Source: a virus
Reading direction: 5' to 3' (one strand)
DNA length: 25,230 nucleotides
Virus record (IMG/VR): IMGVR_UViG_3300031974_002889
Span: 1 to 25,230 of that record
The notes beneath the pieces were generated by a model. The model ran no database searches, was not told the DNA's origin, and worked only from the letters and a program-made list of their open reading frames with translations. The stretch's first letter is position 1; the number at the start of each line of letters is the position of its first letter. Made by a program: the position numbers and the translations under genes. Positions 1 to 7,619 of the stretch are shown here, in pieces.

Positions 1-609
1 GATAAACCACTTGCTAACACCATCACAATACATAGATAAGGCAACATGAGTACCCTCTATATCATAGGTATTCTGGTGGTCTATTGTTTCTGCACCAGAT
101 CCACTAATAGCAATATGAGTACCACCTGATTTAGATCTGGTTATATCATATTCATCTTTTATTATGATCTGAGTCCCGGGCTTTGTGGAAGCGGCGGAAG
201 GAAGTTCGATAGAAACATACCCACTAGCACTAACTCCTATAATAGCATCATAAGAGTTAACTGTATATGAATTGCTAGTTAATTTGTAATAGTGCCTAGC
301 AAATGCACCAGAAACAATTGTTACAGAACCAGTGAAAACATGGTTATCGCCAGAATCATTACCAAAATTAGAATCTCCACTTGAAGATAATTCGATAACA
401 TTTGTTTGAATTATATCAAATGTATGAGCCGACAATGTTCCACTGACATATACAGACCCTGTAACAAAAAGATTGCTATTGGAGTTATCGAAAGTAAAAT
501 TATGACTACCGGTAAACTCTCCGTCAGCACTTCTTAAAAATTGTACTGCATCGGCTGGTCCGAGTCCTCTTACTGATCCTGTTATGTATGCCCATCCAAA
601 TTCACCCAT
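1..609 (-). CDS. Virion (tail fibre-like) protein, 3' end outside window
   Basis: This open frame starts at ATG 609 (MGEFGWAYITGSV) and runs off the left edge after 203 residues with no stop. It is rich in Gly, Ser, Thr and Asn and carries short beta-type repeats such as FTGSHNF, LFVTGSVYVSGTL and VFTGSVTIVSG. This composition is typical of phage fibre or other exposed virion proteins. A later stretch (PSAASTKPGTQIIIKDE) resembles the beta-rich segments seen in fibre C-terminal regions. It lies 12 bases after the preceding gene and has an AGGA ribosome site, so it belongs to the head operon. The exact virion role is inferred from composition and position only. Confidence 0.6.
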   Translation of the reverse strand, partial: MGEFGWAYITGSVRGLGPADAVQFLRSADGEFTGSHNFTFDNSNSNLFVTGSVYVSGTLSAHTFDIIQTNVIELSSSGDSNFGNDSGDNHVFTGSVTIVSGAFARHYYKLTSNSYTVNSYDAIIGVSASGYVSIELPSAASTKPGTQIIIKDEYDITRSKSGGTHIAISGSGAETIDHQNTYDIEGTHVALSMYCDGVSKWFI

Positions 610-621
610 TATAAAATCCTA

Positions 622-972
622 TTAAAAAGTACTACAAGCAGCAAACAATGTGGTATTACCACCAGTAACAAATCTTACCTGATCAATTCCGTGAATTTCA
701 ACAATCCAAATTCCAACAGCATTGATTGTCGGACCACCTTTTAAGTCTGACCAAGTATCGGAGGCATGCATATACCCTTGCACTTTGAAAGAAGTATTGT
801 ATGCTGTTAGTTGTATAATCAAGTATCTTTGGTTCTCAGTAACGAAACCATCAGAAGTGGCACTGTTAACAGCCAAACCATCGCCATTAGCATTGGTTCC
901 GGCTCTAAACCCGGATAAAATATTTTTCGGTGTTCTTGTTCTTCCCCAACTATTCGGTTTATATGTAGCCAT
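622..972 (-). CDS. Small hypothetical, probably virion, protein (116 aa)
   Basis: A 116-residue frame with a GGAG ribosome site upstream of ATG 972. I do not recognise the family. It has no signal peptide, no membrane segment and few charged residues. It is rich in Gly, Thr, Asn and aromatic residues, which suggests a beta-rich structural protein. It sits between bS21 and a fibre-like gene in the head operon. In T4 the major capsid protein would be expected near here, but 116 residues is far too short for a gp23-type capsid protein. A decoration or minor virion protein is possible by position, but nothing in the sequence proves it. Confidence 0.6.
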   Translation of the reverse strand: MATYKPNSWGRTRTPKNILSGFRAGTNANGDGLAVNSATSDGFVTENQRYLIIQLTAYNTSFKVQGYMHASDTWSDLKGGPTINAVGIWIVEIHGIDQVRFVTGGNTTLFAACSTF

Positions 973-1001
973 AATTAATTCTCCAATCTTCTATAAATAG
1001 T

Positions 1002-1208
1002 CTATCTCTTCTGTTTTGCGAGTTCTTTTGCTCGCCTTCTATCAGAGCGTTTTTTGGCTCTCCTTCTTTTTTCTGAGGGTTTCAGATATCTGGTTGTTTC
1101 TTTGAATTCGTCAATAATTCCAAGCTTTTTAACTTTTTTGTTAAATCTCTTTATTACTCTTTCAATATTTTCGTTGCGTCGTGGACGCACAACTAAATTT
1201 GTAGCCAT
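1002..1208 (-). CDS. rpsU: Phage-encoded small ribosomal subunit protein bS21
   Basis: This 68-residue protein has the full plan of bacterial bS21. It begins with a short beta-strand (NLVVRPRRNENIE), followed by an amphipathic helix (RVIKRFNKKVKKLGII). The middle is the conserved aromatic and basic stretch around YLKPSEKRRRAKKRSDRR, and the Lys/Arg tail ends in KQKR. In bacteria, bS21 binds the 30S platform near the anti-Shine-Dalgarno end of 16S rRNA. The start codon overlaps the upstream stop (TAATG), so it is translationally coupled to the scaffold-like gene and made with the head proteins. Viral bS21 genes are known in aquatic phages. Replacing or supplementing the host copy on ribosomes is the usual proposal, and it is not shown here. 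Confidence 0.9.
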   Translation of the reverse strand: MATNLVVRPRRNENIERVIKRFNKKVKKLGIIDEFKETTRYLKPSEKRRRAKKRSDRRRAKELAKQKR

Positions 1209-1651
1209 TATTTTTTACCCATCATTCTTTCAAAGATAACAGATGATTTGCTGCCAAATATACTAGATATGTCAACACCAGGATCTTGCGGATTTACACC
1301 GGAAAGTGCCCCTTGTGGAGCATTTGGTGATGTTGGAGCAGGAGCAGGTTCGGTACCTTCAAATAAGTCAACACCGCCATAAGAACTCTTGCCAATAGCA
1401 TCTAACAACTTCTTCTTTTGTTCTTTGAGTTGGTTTGATCTTTTTTGCTCATTTTCAAGCATTTTGTTATTAGATCTTAAATTTTCATTAACACGTTGAG
1501 AACTCTCATTCACAATGTTGCTTGCTGAGGGAAAGCTATTAGCCACTTCGCTTATTACATGCGATAGGACCCCCTTCTCCTCAAATAAAACTTCTTTGAT
1601 ACACTCTTTGATAAGAGGCTTCAAAATCTTTTTTAGTTCGTTCTTGTTCAT
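1208..1651 (-). CDS. Prohead scaffold-like protein with N-terminal tag (gp22 position)
   Basis: A 147-residue protein encoded directly after the prohead protease, with TAATG coupling at both ends. This is the place of the T4 gene 22 scaffold, although T4 gp22 is longer (about 269 aa). Residues 3-25 form a charged amphipathic helix (NELKKILKPLIKECIKEVLFEE) similar in style to the tag on four other proteins in the window. Residues 45-85 are a predicted coiled coil. Next comes YGGVDLFEG, where L-F-E followed by G matches the T4 gp21 cleavage rule (I/L-x-E then a small residue). A Pro/Ala linker and a C-terminal segment ending in ERMMGKK follow. Scaffold function is inferred from gene order and coiled coil. 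Confidence 0.6.
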   Translation of the reverse strand: MNKNELKKILKPLIKECIKEVLFEEKGVLSHVISEVANSFPSASNIVNESSQRVNENLRSNNKMLENEQKRSNQLKEQKKKLLDAIGKSSYGGVDLFEGTEPAPAPTSPNAPQGALSGVNPQDPGVDISSIFGSKSSVIFERMMGKK

Positions 1652-2274
1652 TAGTCTCTCAAAATCTTGTTAAATAAATCATCTATAATTAGACCTTTTT
1701 TCTGATTTATTTTGTTTTCGTACACATTAAGTGTTTTTCTTTGCTTTCCTTCCGGAAACATATAGGCATTTGGTGTTGAAGGCTCCGAGACGATGTCAAA
1801 GCATATAAGTTCAAAATCTTCCTGAACCACTGTGCCTTGTGTCGACTCTCTAACTGAACCTAGTCCCCTACTTGAAATCCCAAGTTTAATACCAGAGTTT
1901 ATCAAGCCTTTAAGAATGTTACCAGAAGGAGTGTTAAGAACTTTAATTTTGCCCATAACATCTTTTCCTTCCCACCACATGTCTACAACAACATGAGAAA
2001 CATTTCTCAGATTGATAACAGAATCGTCTGGATGGTCTAATTCTCCGAGTGCTCTGTTATCTTTAATAACGGCTTGATATCTTGTAATCTCTTTTCTCAA
2101 AACTTCACAAGGATAAATTCTGCCATTACCATTTTTAGTTTCACAAGTCTGCATACGTCCAGAAAGATAGATAGCACCTGCTTGTACTTCTTTCTTTTCC
2201 CGTTCAGTTAGGAGGTCTTGGCAGACTCCGTCTTTACATAATTCGTAAAATTCTGTTAATAATTGTTTTGGCAT
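1651..2274 (-). CDS. Prohead core protease, T4 gp21-like (family S80)
   Basis: This 207-residue serine protease is expected to act inside the prohead, cutting scaffold and internal proteins before DNA packaging. The core of the family is visible. GELDHP holds the probable catalytic His81, a strand-rich block follows (HVVVDMWWEG, MGKIKVLNTPSG), and GISSRG holds the probable nucleophile Ser134 or Ser135. The length matches T4 gp21 (212 aa). The N-terminus has two I/L-x-E sites (LLTE at 5-8 and 21-24), consistent with self-processing as in T4. ATG 2274 is preceded by GAGGAAAG. The gene follows a strong hairpin terminator by about 12 bases, so its expression may depend on read-through or on an unseen promoter. 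Confidence 0.9.
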   Translation of the reverse strand: MPKQLLTEFYELCKDGVCQDLLTEREKKEVQAGAIYLSGRMQTCETKNGNGRIYPCEVLRKEITRYQAVIKDNRALGELDHPDDSVINLRNVSHVVVDMWWEGKDVMGKIKVLNTPSGNILKGLINSGIKLGISSRGLGSVRESTQGTVVQEDFELICFDIVSEPSTPNAYMFPEGKQRKTLNVYENKINQKKGLIIDDLFNKILRD

Positions 2275-2285
2275 TATCTTTCCTC

Positions 2286-2313
2286 AAAAAAAAAGTGCGG
2301 GCGTAACCCGCAC
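2286..2313 (-). terminator. Rho-independent terminator between DUF1360-like gene and prohead protease
   Basis: On the minus strand a perfect 7-bp stem (GTGCGGG with CCCGCAC, 5-base loop) is followed at once by nine T. It is oriented to stop leftward transcription inside the head operon, just before the protease gene. No clear promoter lies between it and the protease start, so it may act as a partial terminator that sets gene dosage. Confidence 0.85.
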
Positions 2314-2325
2314 GAGTCAGCTTCC

Positions 2326-2353
2326 GCTACAACAGCGTCGTACAGGTTGTAAC
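2326..2353 (-). other. Second hairpin just upstream of the terminator
   Basis: An 8-bp stem (GTTACAAC with GTTGTAGC, one G-T pair, 12-base loop) lies between the stop of the upstream gene and the terminator hairpin. Together with the terminator it gives an 88-base structured gap in an otherwise gap-free operon. It could protect an RNA end, take part in attenuation or belong to a short RNA. It has no T tract of its own. Confidence 0.45.
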
Positions 2354-2362
2354 ATCCATTTT

Positions 2363-2674
2363 TTAGTCATTATTAGCTCCAAATTGTATGCCGTCATCTT
2401 TTACAATCATTGATAGAAAGTAAGAAGTTCCGGCGGAAATACAACCACAAATAAGCATATTTGCGATCGAATATTCAAAAGTAAATAGTTCGGTGAAACC
2501 ATTTATCAAAAACAGAAAACACCCGACCCAGAAACCTAAACAAAGAGGGCAATGCCATAGGGTATTCCATTTCTTTGTATAGTCTTTCTCGGGACGAATG
2601 TCCTCAAATATCTTGCCGTATACCAGAATAAAAGTCATGCCATATGCGGCAAGAATAAAGTAAAGTAAGTTCAT
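2363..2674 (-). CDS. Conserved phage inner-membrane protein, DUF1360-like
   Basis: This 103-residue protein has about three hydrophobic segments (residues 3-19, 46-60 and 70-90). Between the first and second lie LVYGKIFEDIRP and a WHCPLCLGFWVG motif with a CPLC pair. That pattern matches the small DUF1360-type membrane proteins common in T4-like environmental phages, recognised from memory. ATG 2674 is preceded by GGAG and the gene lies 8 bases from the upstream stop. In this lineage such genes sit between portal and protease. Their role is unknown; head assembly on the membrane would fit the location. The terminator follows directly after its stop. Confidence 0.7.
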   Translation of the reverse strand: MNLLYFILAAYGMTFILVYGKIFEDIRPEKDYTKKWNTLWHCPLCLGFWVGCFLFLINGFTELFTFEYSIANMLICGCISAGTSYFLSMIVKDDGIQFGANND

Positions 2675-2682
2675 TAAGTCTC

Positions 2683-3270
2683 CTAATAAGTATAGCGTCC
2701 ATATAAATAAGGAGCAAACAAACCTCTCTGTAAAATTGATCCTTTTCTTTCCTCGTGAGGCACTTCACCCAGTTCTGTTGAATTTTCCATGTCAGGGTTT
2801 AGAAGTAAATCATTTTCCATATCTTCAAGGGCCTCTACGGATTTCATATAAGGCTTCTCAGAATCAATCCATTGTGCTATTTCGTAAAGTGTTGCTTTGA
2901 TTGAGTCAACATCTTTGGATTCATGAATTTTTGCTTCAAGAGAGCCATAAACATTACCACCTTGAATTGAATCGTAGGCTACAACTCCTTTCTTTTTCAA
3001 ATGCTCAAAGAGGCGAGATTCTGCACCGTAAACCGTTTCTGTCATTAGGTCTTTCGCAAAAGCAACAATCTTCTTTTTCTCTAACATTACAACGATATCA
3101 ATATCAGAATGATCAAAAATCATAAGATCTCCGTTAAGAGCTTTTCTCATCATTAATTGAAATTCAAGCATTTGCTTTTTGTTATTAATAATGTTAATTT
3201 TTAAAGGATCTTTGATTTCGATATCTACTTCTTTGGGCTCATCTTGGTTTATATTTACTTTTATAGACAT
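2683..3270 (-). CDS. Conserved head-region protein of unknown function (195 aa)
   Basis: A soluble 195-residue protein coupled by TAATG to the gene before it. The N-terminus is a hydrophilic strand-rich stretch (IKVNINQDEPKEVDIEIKD). The middle has DIDIVVMLEKKKIVAFAKD and GVVAYDSIQGGNVYGSLEA, which I recall as a conserved block in similarly placed genes of environmental T4-like phages. The C-terminus is acidic and then ends in aromatic and basic residues (LYGRYTY). It lies between portal and protease, where T4 has genes 67 and 68 for prohead core proteins, but I see no sequence match to those. A core or neck protein is possible by position only. Confidence 0.65.
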   Translation of the reverse strand: MSIKVNINQDEPKEVDIEIKDPLKINIINNKKQMLEFQLMMRKALNGDLMIFDHSDIDIVVMLEKKKIVAFAKDLMTETVYGAESRLFEHLKKKGVVAYDSIQGGNVYGSLEAKIHESKDVDSIKATLYEIAQWIDSEKPYMKSVEALEDMENDLLLNPDMENSTELGEVPHEERKGSILQRGLFAPYLYGRYTY

Positions 3271-4085
3271 TACTTTATCATCTCCTCTAGAAGATCTTGA
3301 ATGTAAAAAATCTCTTTAACCATAGTCTCGGTGATTTGGTTTGTTTTATACTCTTCAAGTTTGTTTAAAACACGGTCTGTTTTAGCCAAAACGGCCTCAT
3401 TTTTAGGACTTTTCTCCGAATTGATAACATTAGTAAGGCCTTTTTTAAGACGAGAAATTTCCTCGTTTAAGAACGATTTAAGGCCAAGTCCATTATCTGA
3501 AAAAGAAACAATATAATTCATCAATAAATCTTTCTGCTCACTTCTTAGAGTTTTGGAATAAGTCTCATTAAACTTCTCTGTAAAAGTCTTATAAGTAAGG
3601 TTGTCTATGTGCTTCATCTCTGATTTTGTTTCTTTCTCGGTAGTTAGCAGCTTAACCACCCTGGACTCTACTATTAGTCTGTTTTTGGCTTTCATCTTGT
3701 TGTCTTGTAGGTACTGGCCGATTGAAGCAAGATCTTTATAGTTTGCTATGAAATTGGCAAATGCTGCGGTTGATAGAGTTTCGTTGATTTGCTTAATTAA
3801 TTGTGTTTGCTCATTGAACACTTTTTTTCTGTCGATGTTTTGAAAGTCTTTTTTAGTCTCAACTAAAAACCTATGGGCAAAGTCTTTTTGTAAATTGTCG
3901 CATTCAGTTATGGACTTATAAACATCAAGCTCGGCTTTGAGTGCTGAACCTTTTTTGAAATTTTCCTTTATGATGTTTATAATCTTTGCTTTTTTGTCGT
4001 TTTCTTTTCTAACAATTGCTTTTGTTAATTCCTTTATAAGACATTCATAAAGAAAAGCGGTATTTCTTTTCTTATTGTGTTTCAT
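3270..4085 (-). CDS. Conserved alpha-helical head-region protein (271 aa)
   Basis: The start ATG at 4085 lies inside the end of the portal gene, a 14-base overlap. The 271-residue product is almost wholly helical and charged (Lys, Glu, Asn), with no membrane segment or Cys-rich motif. The beginning (KKRNTAFLYECLIKELTKAI) resembles the start of portal-adjacent genes in other environmental T4-like phages. It has I/L-x-E triplets such as LNEE and LLEE, but these are common in helical proteins and do not prove protease cleavage. A prohead core or scaffold-associated role fits both composition and place. Confidence 0.65.
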   Translation of the reverse strand: MKHNKKRNTAFLYECLIKELTKAIVRKENDKKAKIINIIKENFKKGSALKAELDVYKSITECDNLQKDFAHRFLVETKKDFQNIDRKKVFNEQTQLIKQINETLSTAAFANFIANYKDLASIGQYLQDNKMKAKNRLIVESRVVKLLTTEKETKSEMKHIDNLTYKTFTEKFNETYSKTLRSEQKDLLMNYIVSFSDNGLGLKSFLNEEISRLKKGLTNVINSEKSPKNEAVLAKTDRVLNKLEEYKTNQITETMVKEIFYIQDLLEEMIK

Positions 4086-6027
4086 CTTCTTTTTTCTCCG
4101 TTTTTAATAAACTTTCAAGAAGTTTGTTGACTTCTTTTTTAGTATTAAATAGTTTTCTCTCTTCAACTTTGTGATTTTCAGTAATGCCTTTTGATAATTG
4201 TCTTAGTTCGGAAGCTCCCATAAAAATAGTCCTAGCAGTATTACCGTATTCACCAGTTGCTTGGTTTTTATAATTCTTTTTTCTGCCGCCTTTATCATAA
4301 GTGCTTTGATGCCTTTTATACTTGCCTCTCTTATACTGCGGTGCATCGGGGTGCTTCCATTTAAAATCGTCTCGTTTTGCGGGGGGTTCGGCTAAAACAA
4401 CATCTTCTTCACCAGCAGGCTTCTCAGGTGTAGTCTCTGCCTTAGTTTCTGCGGGCGGTGTTTCATCTCCGCCACCAAGGTCTCCACCAAGGTCTCCACC
4501 AAGATCGCCAAGGCCACCACCCAAGTCTCCTGTTAAGGCTCCACCAGCATCTGCCGGTGCTTCGTCTCCTGCTCCGGCTCCTTCAAGCTGTGTTGTGAAC
4601 TTCTTATCAAAAAACATTTCTCTCTGGTTTCTAAGAAACTCTTCTTCTGAAATTCCCAACATATTCTCGGCAACCCATCGTTTGCTGAAATATCCTTCGG
4701 TAGCATTTCCTGCTGCTTCGAATTTAACTTTCCAATGCTCAAGCTCTTGAAGTTCTGCGATCTTCGATGGGTTATTAAGGTGCAATGAGAAAGACAACAA
4801 ATCGTCCCCTCTATAACCAAGAGTAAAGAGATGAATAATCCCCATCTTTTCCAATTCGGAAATAACAACTCTTTGTAGTCTCTGAATCGTTCTGGAAAAG
4901 CGAATATCTTTTTGTGCAAGAGTGGTCTTATCTTCTTGTGCTCCCTCGCCCATGGTTAAATAAGACTGTGGGATCTTGAGAGCAGCGAACAACTTATCCT
5001 TAAGGTACTTAACATCTTCGACAGTCCCGGTAAATTGACCACCAGGTAAATTGATAATCTCTGATGCGGTTCCACCACGAACAGGAATAAAATAATCTTC
5101 TTCTACTGACATCGGATTATAACGAAGATCAACACGACCAGTAGTAGGATCAACAACTTGATGTCGCTTCATCTGGGTCATAACTTTCTGCATATACTGC
5201 TCTACATCTTGTGGGGCAATGTTACCAACATCAATCTTGAAAACTCGTCGTTCTGGTGATCTAACAATACGATAAGCCATCATAGCATCTTCAAGAAGGG
5301 TCAACTGCCGCCAGATACGTCTTGCTGGTTCCAAAACAGAAGTTCCATATGGGACATGCTTATCATTTCCAAGAACTCTGAAATGGGCAACTTGCCAGTT
5401 CTCAAGTGTTAATCCGGCAGAGTTCCACTGATATTGTACATAATTTGGATTGGTTTCGTCTTCACCTTCTAGTCTTTCAATTTCTTGTGAAGGGATACCA
5501 ATACAACTTCTAATTCCAGTTTCTTCATCAATATCCAAATATAAGAACAAATCACCATACTTACACATTGTGCGAGACCATCCAAATAAGTTATGGTTTA
5601 TATTCAAAACATTAAAATACAAAGATTGTAATACTGACTTAATTTCTTCGTTAGGGCACTTGATCTTAATCATGGGATTGAGACCAGAGTAAGTTGTCAT
5701 TTCATCGGCATAGATATCTAATGCGGAAGCGATAATTGGCTCGTATTCCATTTCATCGAAATCCATGTATCTCTCTGCTCTGTTTCTATTAGAAATCATA
5801 TTAGCAGTTAAAACATTCATTGGATTGTATTCTGCTTTCTTGAATTGCTTTCCAGAGGCAGATTTGAATTTCTTCGCATAAACATCTAAATGCTTTCTTC
5901 GCAGTTGCCGACCTGTTTGAGTCCTTCTGTTGACAATAGGTCCGGAAAACAATTTTGTCAAAGACCTGAAAAGACTGTTTGTTTCGTTATATGGGTTATT
6001 ACCCTTTTTTCTATATTTTCTAGCCAT
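4072..6027 (-). CDS. Portal vertex protein, T4 gp20-like
   Basis: A 651-residue portal protein, which forms the ring through which DNA enters and leaves the head. Diagnostic portions are YEPIIASALDIYADEMTTY near the N-terminus, the crown and wing region with FRVLGNDKHVPYGTSVLEPA, and RIVRSPERRVFKIDVGN. IPQSYLTMGEG leads the stem and tunnel region. All agree with the T4 gp20 family, whose T4 member is about 524 aa. The extra length is at the C-terminus: a flexible Gly/Asp/Ala/Pro linker (about residues 480-550), then a basic segment (KWKHPDAPQYKRGKYKRH) and a helical tail. ATG 6027 follows AAGGAT, 5 bases after the terminase stop. It is the second gene of the terminase-portal pair. Confidence 0.93.
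   Translation of the reverse strand: MARKYRKKGNNPYNETNSLFRSLTKLFSGPIVNRRTQTGRQLRRKHLDVYAKKFKSASGKQFKKAEYNPMNVLTANMISNRNRAERYMDFDEMEYEPIIASALDIYADEMTTYSGLNPMIKIKCPNEEIKSVLQSLYFNVLNINHNLFGWSRTMCKYGDLFLYLDIDEETGIRSCIGIPSQEIERLEGEDETNPNYVQYQWNSAGLTLENWQVAHFRVLGNDKHVPYGTSVLEPARRIWRQLTLLEDAMMAYRIVRSPERRVFKIDVGNIAPQDVEQYMQKVMTQMKRHQVVDPTTGRVDLRYNPMSVEEDYFIPVRGGTASEIINLPGGQFTGTVEDVKYLKDKLFAALKIPQSYLTMGEGAQEDKTTLAQKDIRFSRTIQRLQRVVISELEKMGIIHLFTLGYRGDDLLSFSLHLNNPSKIAELQELEHWKVKFEAAGNATEGYFSKRWVAENMLGISEEEFLRNQREMFFDKKFTTQLEGAGAGDEAPADAGGALTGDLGGGLGDLGGDLGGDLGGGDETPPAETKAETTPEKPAGEEDVVLAEPPAKRDDFKWKHPDAPQYKRGKYKRHQSTYDKGGRKKNYKNQATGEYGNTARTIFMGASELRQLSKGITENHKVEERKLFNTKKEVNKLLESLLKTEKKEDETQ
4474..4509 (-). 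repeat. Three tandem 12-base repeats in the portal gene
   Basis: Three head-to-tail copies of ACCAAGGTCTCC (plus strand; the third has two mismatches) encode repeated LGGD units of the flexible portal linker. The array is in frame, so slippage would change the linker length without breaking the gene. Confidence 0.8.
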
Positions 6028-6032
6028 TTATA

Positions 6033-7619
6033 TTATCCTTTGTAAATCCAAAAAAAATCTTTTGTTTGCTTAATTTCGTCTTTATATTTCTCTTGCTGTG
6101 TTTGGGAAAAACCATTCATCCCTTTTATACTAGTATTTAGTTTTGTCGTATTCAAATACATAGAATTAATCATTGCTTTTTTATACTGTTGATCTTTTTC
6201 ATTAACTTGCAAAGCTGTATCTCTCACCCAACAAGTTATTGCCAAAGCCATCACTAAGTCATCGTTATAACTTCTCATTGCCTGTGGTTTTCCGTTATTC
6301 CAGACAAATGTTTTAAATTCATGATATGATCTAGAAGAATGAATCTTTATTATCTTGTTTCTGATAAACTCTTCTAACTTAGCAACTATCAGTGGTCTTG
6401 TCTTCGTGGAAGTGGTAAAGCCAGCCACAGCATTCTGCATGTTTTCCCCTTGGATTTGAGTTACAAATTCATGAGTTGCCTTGATAGAATAGTAAAGGTT
6501 TTTGTATCCTAAATCTATTAACTTTTCTAAAATAGAGATACCAATACCGTTGTTTTCAACTACCAGTAAACAGTTTCCGTATTCTGCACCCGCAGAGTAT
6601 AACATCTGGGCATACATATCCAGACTTGGCTTTCCCTGATATTCCGCTATGACTTCCATTGTTTCAAGTTTCAAAATATGAAATACAGAACTATCTGCTC
6701 CGTCTCCACGGGCAACATCGGCAACGAGAAGATATGTAAATCCCTCTTGGTACTTTTCCCAAATCCAGAAGTTTCTATCGTGGCCTGTTCGATAATCGGG
6801 CTCTTTGATACACTTGTTGATCCAAGTAAGATCATCTGGGTGTATGACGGTATCTCCTGATGTATTAAAGTTACACAGCAATTCCTGGGCGATTTGTCGC
6901 TTTGACATGTTTTTAGTCTCGCGTTCAAACCACTCAGCATCTCTTTCTGGGTGGACATCCCACATTAGTTCAATTGGGTTAAATTCGTTTTCTCCATCTA
7001 AGGCTTGGGTATATGTTTTGTGAAACCAATTCCCAGTACCTTTGGGTGTGGATAAGGCAATACAGCGACCCCCTGTTGCTAGTGTAGAATAAACAGCAGT
7101 CCAGATTTCAGTCATCTTTTCAATGTGTGCAGCCTCGTCTACAACAAGCAGAGATAGAGCCTCAGAACGACCAGCATCTTCTGATGTCGGAACTGCCTTG
7201 ATAATTGAGCCATTAGATAACTCAAATGAAGTTCTGTTGTCGACTGAGATCTGGGCAACCTTCATCCAATCTGGGAGGTTCTTCATCATACTCTTTACTT
7301 TCTTTACAAGGTTCGCGGCTGTGCTAAACTTTGTGGCAAGAACAACAATGTTCTTTTCTTTGTGAAACAACATAAACCAAACACAATAAGCAGCGGTGAT
7401 CGTAGAGATCCCCAACTGCCTTGCTTTGAGTATTACATTAAAACGAAAATCATTATAATCTTGAAGCAAATCGTTCTGATATGGAAATATCTTGAACGGT
7501 ATTAGCCCCTTCATAGGGTGACTAATTCTACAATAGTTGTTTATAAAGTAAGACGAGTCTTTGCCGGATTTAATGATTTCTTTTATTATGTCTTGCTTTG
7601 ATAGCTTGAAACGAGCCAT
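6033..7619 (-). CDS. Terminase large subunit, T4 gp17-like
   Basis: This is the ATP-driven DNA packaging motor and headful nuclease. ATPase motifs are clear: a Walker A-like KARQLGIST (65-73), Walker B LLVVDEAAH (157-165) and motif III STPKG (190-194). The RNase H-like nuclease domain shows Asp301 in LLVADVARGDGADS, Glu355 in LLVVENNGIG and Asp453/454 in SYNDDLVMALA, so the three acidic positions are intact. At 528 residues it is shorter than T4 gp17 (610 aa). The start overlaps the stop of the 181-residue gene before it, and the portal gene follows 5 bases after its stop. This fixes the packaging module. Confidence 0.95.
   Translation of the reverse strand: MARFKLSKQDIIKEIIKSGKDSSYFINNYCRISHPMKGLIPFKIFPYQNDLLQDYNDFRFNVILKARQLGISTITAAYCVWFMLFHKEKNIVVLATKFSTAANLVKKVKSMMKNLPDWMKVAQISVDNRTSFELSNGSIIKAVPTSEDAGRSEALSLLVVDEAAHIEKMTEIWTAVYSTLATGGRCIALSTPKGTGNWFHKTYTQALDGENEFNPIELMWDVHPERDAEWFERETKNMSKRQIAQELLCNFNTSGDTVIHPDDLTWINKCIKEPDYRTGHDRNFWIWEKYQEGFTYLLVADVARGDGADSSVFHILKLETMEVIAEYQGKPSLDMYAQMLYSAGAEYGNCLLVVENNGIGISILEKLIDLGYKNLYYSIKATHEFVTQIQGENMQNAVAGFTTSTKTRPLIVAKLEEFIRNKIIKIHSSRSYHEFKTFVWNNGKPQAMRSYNDDLVMALAITCWVRDTALQVNEKDQQYKKAMINSMYLNTTKLNTSIKGMNGFSQTQQEKYKDEIKQTKDFFWIYKG

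Noticed and set aside
985-999. Repeated TAAATAG-type short motif in several small gaps (also near 10270, 22543 and 22914)
   Set aside because: It also occurs inside coding regions and varies in orientation relative to genes; in an AT-rich genome it is not strong enough to call a regulatory element.
4322-4750. 142-codon plus-strand open frame opposite the portal gene
   Set aside because: It is an antisense shadow of the Gly/Asp/Pro linker of the portal protein, with no ribosome site and a composition explained by the other strand.
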